A stretch of DNA of 50,731 bases from Lysobacterales bacterium (GTDB taxonomy: Bacteria > Pseudomonadota > Gammaproteobacteria > Xanthomonadales > Rhodanobacteraceae), in the NCBI GenBank assembly GCA_021324945.1, contig JAJPID010000003.1, forward strand, positions 1 to 50,731. The letters run 5' to 3'. The position numbers and the translations under genes were made by a program. Below the pieces are notes generated by a model. It was not told where the DNA came from and searched no databases. It saw only the letters and a list, made by a program, of their open reading frames with translations. Positions 46,146 to 50,731 of this stretch are shown piece by piece (the stretch's first letter is position 1; every line of letters starts with the position of its first letter).

Positions 46146-47704
46146 GTGCGCCGGCGCCCGCACTCGACTGGACCGCGCTCGGCGTGTTCGTGTTCTTCTT
46201 CGCCGCAGTCACGATCATGGGTTTTCTCGCCGCGCGCTGGCGGCGCGGCGATCTTTCGCTGCTGCACGAATGGGGCTTGGGCGGTCGACGCTTCGGCCCG
46301 TTCGTCACCTGGTTCTTGTTGGGTGGCGATCTCTACACCGCGTACACGCTGATCGCGGTGCCCGCGCTGGTGTACGCGGTCGGCGCGTACGGTTTCTTCG
46401 CGATGCCCTACACGGTGTTCGTGTATCCGATCGTGTTCCTGACCATGCCGCGCCTGTGGAACGTCTGCCGCAGGCACGGTTGGGTGACTTCGGCCGACTT
46501 CGTTGAAGGCCGTTACGGCAGTAAAGGCTTGGCGCTCGCCGTCGCATTCACCGGCGTGCTGGCGACCATGCCTTACATCGCGCTGCAACTGGTCGGGCTT
46601 GAAGTGGTGTTCGAAGCGATGGGCCTCTCGGCGGTCGCCGGCAAGGAAACGCCGCTGCTGATCGCGTTCGCGATCCTGGCGCTCTACACCTATTCCAGCG
46701 GCCTGCGCGCGCCGGCGCTGATCGCGTTCGTGAAAGACGCGATGCTCTACATCACCGTAATCGCCGCGGTAGTGATCATTCCGATGAAACTCGGCGGTTA
46801 CGGCGCGGTGTTCCGCGAAGCGCAGGCGGCGTTCGCGGCCAAGGGCGGCGACACCGGCATATTGCTTAAACCGGATCAGTACTGGTCGTTCGCCACGCTC
46901 GCGCTCGGCTCGGCGTTCGCGCTGTTCCTGTATCCGCATTCGATTACCGCGACGCTCTCGGCTTCGAGTTCGGATACGATCCGCCGCAACGCGGTCTGGC
47001 TTCCGGCGTACAGCTTTCTCTTGGGATTGATCGCGTTGTTGGGGTACATGGCGCTGGCCGCGCACATTAAGGTGAGCAGCGGCACGATGGCTGTGCCCGC
47101 GCTGATCAACGCCAGCTTCCCGCCGTGGTTTGCCGGTTTCTGTTTCGCCGCGATCGCGCTGGGCGCGCTGGTGCCGGCGGCGATCATGTCGATCGGCGCG
47201 GCCAACCTGGTCACGCGTAACATCTGGCGGCCGTACATCAACGCGAACATCAGCGACGCGACCGAATCGCGCATCGCCAAGATCGTTTCGCTGCTGGTGA
47301 AGGTCGGCGCGCTAGCTTGCGTGCTGTGGCTGCCGACGCAATTCGCGATCGACCTGCAACTGCTGGGCGGCATCTGGATCCTGCAAGTCTTCCCCGCCGT
47401 GATCTGTGGCCTGTTCACCCGCTGGCTGCGACCATCCGCGCTGCTGCTTGGCTGGCTCGCCGGAATGATCGCCGGCAGCGGACTCGCCTGGGCGAATGGA
47501 TTGAAACCGGTTTACATGGTGGCCTTCGGCGGCGGAACGCCGCGCGGCATCTACATCGGCCTGATCGCGCTCGCGATCAACTTCTTCGTCGCGATCGTGC
47601 TGACGCCGGTGGCTACGGCGTTGCGGGGAAAAGCGACGCCGGATCGCACGCTGGAGATCGACTATGAGGATGCAGTTCTTGATGCCAATCATCTTGGAGC
47701 TTGA
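46142..47704 (+). CDS. Sodium:solute symporter, MctP-like
   Basis: A 520-residue member of the SSS family with about 13 membrane helices. Conserved parts include [20 protein letters not shown] near the start, [19 protein letters not shown] and [17 protein letters not shown] in the middle. The pairing with a DUF3311 protein fits MctP-type carriers of monocarboxylates such as pyruvate, lactate or acetate; the actual substrate is not shown by sequence. Its 3' end overlaps the opposing TonB-C gene by 16 bases. Confidence 0.9.
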   Translation: MSAPAPALDWTALGVFVFFFAAVTIMGFLAARWRRGDLSLLHEWGLGGRRFGPFVTWFLLGGDLYTAYTLIAVPALVYAVGAYGFFAMPYTVFVYPIVFLTMPRLWNVCRRHGWVTSADFVEGRYGSKGLALAVAFTGVLATMPYIALQLVGLEVVFEAMGLSAVAGKETPLLIAFAILALYTYSSGLRAPALIAFVKDAMLYITVIAAVVIIPMKLGGYGAVFREAQAAFAAKGGDTGILLKPDQYWSFATLALGSAFALFLYPHSITATLSASSSDTIRRNAVWLPAYSFLLGLIALLGYMALAAHIKVSSGTMAVPALINASFPPWFAGFCFAAIALGALVPAAIMSIGAANLVTRNIWRPYINANISDATESRIAKIVSLLVKVGALACVLWLPTQFAIDLQLLGGIWILQVFPAVICGLFTRWLRPSALLLGWLAGMIAGSGLAWANGLKPVYMVAFGGGTPRGIYIGLIALAINFFVAIVLTPVATALRGKATPDRTLEIDYEDAVLDANHLGA

Positions 47705-48063
47705 AACGTTATCGGGACGTTCAGATCAAAGCTCGACGGTTTGCCATCGCACAATGGCGGCTTAAAAGTCCATTTTTTTGTCGCTGAAATTGCCGCATGC
47801 TGCAAATCCGCGGGTGCAGTTGTCTTCCTCGTCTTGTCAAGCTCGACATTGGCCACGTTACCGTCTTTATCCACGTGAAGAGTCAAATAAACAACTCCTC
47901 CTTGTGGCACCCCACTCCATACCGGTTGTTGCGGGTACTCTGGTGGACTCGCTGTTTTGTAAGCTGGAGCGATGCACCCTGGCGGGACCAATGTTGGCTC
48001 AGCCGCATGGCATGTCATTACAAATAGAACAGTGGCGATCATCCAGATTTTTGATAAACGCAT
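47689..48063 (-). CDS. Short TonB C-terminal-domain protein
   Basis: A 124-residue exported protein: signal peptide (MRLSKIWMIATVLFVMTCHA), then directly the TonB C-terminal fold (VPQGGVVYLTLHVDKDGNVA, AISATKKWTFKPP). The usual membrane anchor and proline-rich spacer are missing, so it may be a free periplasmic protein. AGGGGG lies before the ATG at 48063; a longer frame to 48132 overlaps prmC. Its base composition is visibly less G+C-rich than its neighbours, suggesting recent acquisition. It may be co-transcribed with pepN and prmC. Confidence 0.85.
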   Translation of the reverse strand: MRLSKIWMIATVLFVMTCHAAEPTLVPPGCIAPAYKTASPPEYPQQPVWSGVPQGGVVYLTLHVDKDGNVANVELDKTRKTTAPADLQHAAISATKKWTFKPPLCDGKPSSFDLNVPITFQAPR

Positions 48064-48080
48064 GTTGCCCCCTTTTCGTT

Positions 48081-49019
48081 TCACTGTTCCAGAGTACCAG
48101 CGCTGACACGCTCGCGGTTTTCCAAATCGCATGCGGTAAATGCCTGCGCGTAGCCGTTTGCCGTCAGCAACACGCGAGCGGGTTCGCCTTGATCATAGCC
48201 ATGCTCGAACAGCAGCCACCCGCCTTTGCGCAGATGCGATCTTGCGCTGCGAACGATCGTGCGGATCGCGTTCAGTCCGTCGGCACCGGAAACAAGTGCC
48301 GCGCGCGGTTCGAAGCGCAAATCGCCTTGCGAGAGGTGCGGATCGTTCTCTGCGATGTACGGCGGGTTGGAAACGATCAGGTCAAAATCGTGCGCGTCGC
48401 CCAAGGCCGCGCACCAGTCGCCGCTCGCGAATTCGACGTTGCGAAGCCCAAGCCGCTGCGCGTTGTCGCGCGCGACGGTCAATGCGGCTTCGCTCGCCTC
48501 GGTCGCGAGCACGTGCGCGTGTGGACGCGCGTGCGCAATCGCCAGCGCGATGGCGCCGGAGCCGGTGCCGAGATCGGCAATCTTGTAGCCCGGATGAAGC
48601 CTGCCCCGGACCCCGATCCGAGGTGAAACGGAATCCGGGTCGATTTGCGAACGTGTCCCCGGATTCCGCTGCGCTGCATCCGGGCTACGCATATCGAACG
48701 GAATCCTTTGCAGCGCCAGTTCCACCAGCAACTCGGTTTCCGGGCGCGGGGTCAGCACGTCCGGCGTGACGTGCAACTCCAGAGAATGGAAGCCGCACGT
48801 GCCGGTGAGATACGCGATGGGCTCGCCGCGCGCGCGGCGCGCGATCAGCGCGTCAAAGACTGCGGCACGGTTCGCATCGATCAGATCATCCGAATGTGCG
48901 ACAAGCCATGCGCGCGAGACGCCCAGCGCATATGCCAGCAATAACTCGGATTCGCGCGGCGCATCCACTCCGGGCAAAGCGCGCGCGCCACGCTCACGCA
49001 GCGCGCGCACCGTACTCAT
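48081..49019 (-). CDS. prmC: Release factor glutamine methyltransferase carrying a repeat-derived insertion
   Basis: A 312-residue enzyme that methylates the GGQ glutamine of peptide release factors. The N-terminal helical domain (to TPDVLTPRPETELLVELAL) and the Rossmann domain with IADLGTGSGAIALAI and the catalytic NPPY (VSNPPYIAEND) are intact. Between ALQRIPFDM and KIADLG lie about 35 extra residues encoded by a palindromic repeat; other PrmC proteins have only a few residues here. The frame is kept. Its ATG overlaps the upstream aminopeptidase stop (ATGA). Confidence 0.93.
   Translation of the reverse strand: MSTVRALRERGARALPGVDAPRESELLLAYALGVSRAWLVAHSDDLIDANRAAVFDALIARRARGEPIAYLTGTCGFHSLELHVTPDVLTPRPETELLVELALQRIPFDMRSPDAAQRNPGTRSQIDPDSVSPRIGVRGRLHPGYKIADLGTGSGAIALAIAHARPHAHVLATEASEAALTVARDNAQRLGLRNVEFASGDWCAALGDAHDFDLIVSNPPYIAENDPHLSQGDLRFEPRAALVSGADGLNAIRTIVRSARSHLRKGGWLLFEHGYDQGEPARVLLTANGYAQAFTACDLENRERVSAGTLEQ
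48586..48688. repeat. Palindromic repeat inserted in frame within prmC
   Basis: Perfect 11-base terminal arms GTAGCCCGGAT (48586-48596) and ATCCGGGCTAC (48678-48688) enclose further CCGGATTCCG-type words. Read on the minus strand it encodes about 35 residues beginning RSPDAAQRNPG, with no stop codon in the prmC frame. Confidence 0.9.
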
Positions 49020-50731
49020 TGTTGCGTGATCGCCGCCGGGTTCTGCTTCGACTTCAATGCGCTGCACAGCAGGATTGCCTCGCGCGTCTGCGCCAACCCG
49101 CGGTCGAGCCCCGGTATCTGTTTCGACTTCGGCTGAAAGAACGCTTCCACGCGGTTCGCCTCCTCCTGCGAACAGCCGCCGCCGGCCGCAACGCGCGGCA
49201 GATATGCACCGGAGAACACGCCGGTGCGGTCGACGATCTGCTGGTAGTGCGCCGTGAACCAATTCCACAAACCGTCGCGCTGCGCACGCGTGTCGCGGTT
49301 GCCGCCGAGGATCATCAGCATCTCGCCGACCTTGACCTGCTTGGTCAGTGCAAAGTTGCGCGCCGCGTCGGCCTGCTCGCCGGGCGCGTTGGCGAGTGCG
49401 GACAACATCGCGTTGCGTTTGGTGGGATCGGTGGTGCCGGGAATCGCCGCGATCAGCACATCGACCGCGGGTTTGCCGTGCTCCTGCACTGCGACCGCGA
49501 GCGCGGTGCCCAGCAAATCCGGATTGGCGGCGTCGAGATCGGGCTGGCCGTTCTTCTTTTGCAATGCCGCTTCGCCCTGCTTCAGCAATGCGGCGCGCAC
49601 GGAGGGCACCTTGAATTCCAGCCCGAGGCTGCGCGCAAGCGAAGTGCGCATCAAGACGTCGTCCGCGGATTCGCCGCTGCGCCGCTCGTAACCCAGGCTC
49701 TCGAGACGCGGCAGATAAGCTTTTGCAACCGCGTCTCGGATCGCCGTACGCTGTGCATCGGTCTGCGCCTCGTGATCGTAGATCCAGCCGACGGTATCCA
49801 GCGGCGCCAGCGCCACCTCGCGTACCCTGGACGGCGCGAGTTCGCGCATCGCCGCCAGCACTTCATCGGCACCGATCTCGCCGCGATGGAAATCCGCATC
49901 GACCGAATCCGCGTACACCAGTTGTTCGGCATCGTCGCGCTGCGCGATCACATCCACCAGCGCCGAACGATCCGCCTTGGCCATGCTGAAACGGTAGTAG
50001 CCTACGCCATCGGCGTTGGGCATGTACCACGACGGACACTGCCCGCCTTCGATGTTCATCTGCGCGCTCTTGCCGTCCAGCATCTGGCATTGCGTGCCAT
50101 GCGGGAAGCGCACGCACACCGGAATGCCCCATTGCCGGTTCGCATCTCCGGTCGAGCCCAGCGGCAGGTAGCGACTCTGCACCAGCTGCAACGTGGCGGC
50201 GCCCTTGTGGCTGCAATCCAACTTGGTGGAAACCAGCGGCACGCCGGTCTGGTCGAGGAAACTGTCGAAAGCCTTCTTGAAGTCATCGCCCTTGTTTGCG
50301 GCGGTGGCGATCGCGTTGACCAAGTCGTCCGCGGTCGCATTGCCGAACGCATGCGCCTTGATGTAAGCCTGCATGCCTTTCTGGAACACGTCGGGCCCGA
50401 CGAAGTGCTCGAACATGCCGATCACCGACGCGCCTTTCTCGTAGGTGATGCCGTCGAATGCCGTCTGGATATCGCCGTTGCCGGTGATCGGCTGGCGGAT
50501 CATGCGCGCGCTCACCAGACTGTCGTTCTGCATTGCGCCCTCGCCGCCTTCGATGCGGTCCAGTTGCGCATGCCAGTCGGGGTGGATCTCGCCTTCCACC
50601 TTCTGCTGCATCCAGGTCGCGAAAGCCTCGTTCAACCAGATGTCGTTCCACCATGCGAGCGTCACGGTGTCGCCGGTCCACTGGTGCGCCAGCTCATGCG
50701 CTTCCACATTGAAGGTGCTGCGCACCGCGCT
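49016..50731 (-). CDS. M1 family aminopeptidase (PepN-like), 5' part outside the window
   Basis: The C-terminal 571 or so residues of a zinc aminopeptidase. The metal site HELAH with the downstream NEAF glutamate sits close to the window edge (VEAHELAHQWTGDTV, NDIWLNEAFATWMQ). A long ERAP1-like helical C-terminal domain follows and ends ITQQ. The frame runs open to the last base, so the start, signal and GAMEN region are not seen. Extracellular or periplasmic M1 enzymes and cytosolic PepN share this part, so location is undecided. Its stop overlaps the prmC start. Confidence 0.92.
   Translation of the reverse strand, partial: SAVRSTFNVEAHELAHQWTGDTVTLAWWNDIWLNEAFATWMQQKVEGEIHPDWHAQLDRIEGGEGAMQNDSLVSARMIRQPITGNGDIQTAFDGITYEKGASVIGMFEHFVGPDVFQKGMQAYIKAHAFGNATADDLVNAIATAANKGDDFKKAFDSFLDQTGVPLVSTKLDCSHKGAATLQLVQSRYLPLGSTGDANRQWGIPVCVRFPHGTQCQMLDGKSAQMNIEGGQCPSWYMPNADGVGYYRFSMAKADRSALVDVIAQRDDAEQLVYADSVDADFHRGEIGADEVLAAMRELAPSRVREVALAPLDTVGWIYDHEAQTDAQRTAIRDAVAKAYLPRLESLGYERRSGESADDVLMRTSLARSLGLEFKVPSVRAALLKQGEAALQKKNGQPDLDAANPDLLGTALAVAVQEHGKPAVDVLIAAIPGTTDPTKRNAMLSALANAPGEQADAARNFALTKQVKVGEMLMILGGNRDTRAQRDGLWNWFTAHYQQIVDRTGVFSGAYLPRVAAGGGCSQEEANRVEAFFQPKSKQIPGLDRGLAQTREAILLCSALKSKQNPAAITQQ

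Noticed and set aside
48586-48688. Frameshift or pseudogene status for prmC
   Set aside because: The frame stays open through the insert and all catalytic motifs, including NPPY, remain downstream in the same frame.

Overview
The window is a G+C-rich bacterial chromosome segment carrying almost only core genes, from a gammaproteobacterium of the Xanthomonadales (Lysobacterales), most likely Rhodanobacteraceae. The support is the gene order petABC-sspA-sspB beside a DegS-like protease, the miaB-ybeZ-ybeY-corC run, an Oar-type TonB-dependent receptor, a GH17-GT2 glucan synthase, DUF1631 and DUF3301 proteins, and many short dispersed palindromic repeats. The genus assignment is an inference from gene content; no 16S is present. 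I see no prophage, transposase or CRISPR array.

Layout. 1-8 kb: a 26-residue peptide gene, tRNA-Asn, the nucleosidase ppnN, a large Oar-like outer-membrane receptor, then a minus-strand set (grxD, a YciK-like dehydrogenase, a MarC-family membrane protein) divergent from sodB. 8.5-16.7 kb: a plus-strand operon of a GH17-GT2 glucan synthase, tamA and tamB. 16.7-24.8 kb: purEK, a Trm112-like protein, DUF1631, nadC, a double-FHA membrane protein, DUF3301, sspB and sspA. 24.9-27.6 kb: the cytochrome bc1 operon. 28.3-36.0 kb: a DegS-like protease, a lytic transglycosylase, then miaB-ybeZ-ybeY-corC-DUF4105. 36.1-36.3 kb: a probable 6S RNA, followed by corA. 37.3-43.9 kb: lgt, rlmI, a DUF255 protein, and lemA with two TPM-domain genes. 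43.9-50.7 kb: dgkA, gcvPB, a DUF3311/sodium:solute symporter pair, a TonB-C protein, prmC and the 3' part of a pepN-like gene that leaves the window.

Functional themes are envelope building (glucan synthase, TamAB, Lgt, DgkA, lytic transglycosylase, DegS, LemA/TPM), respiration (bc1), translation and RNA quality (MiaB, YbeY, YbeZ, RlmI, PrmC, Trm112), purine, NAD and glycine metabolism, and ion or solute transport.

The least ordinary content lies in and between these genes. A three-fold tandem copy of a translation start region precedes the FHA gene. A seven-base tandem repeat sits against the lgt start codon. Palindromic repeats lie in frame inside prmC and at the start of a TPM gene. A train of about nine consecutive hairpins precedes the degS-like gene. 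A structured RNA that I read as 6S RNA lies upstream of corA. I did not find a clearly new multi-gene system; the in-frame repeats, the triplicated start and the hairpin train are the best candidates for something undescribed.
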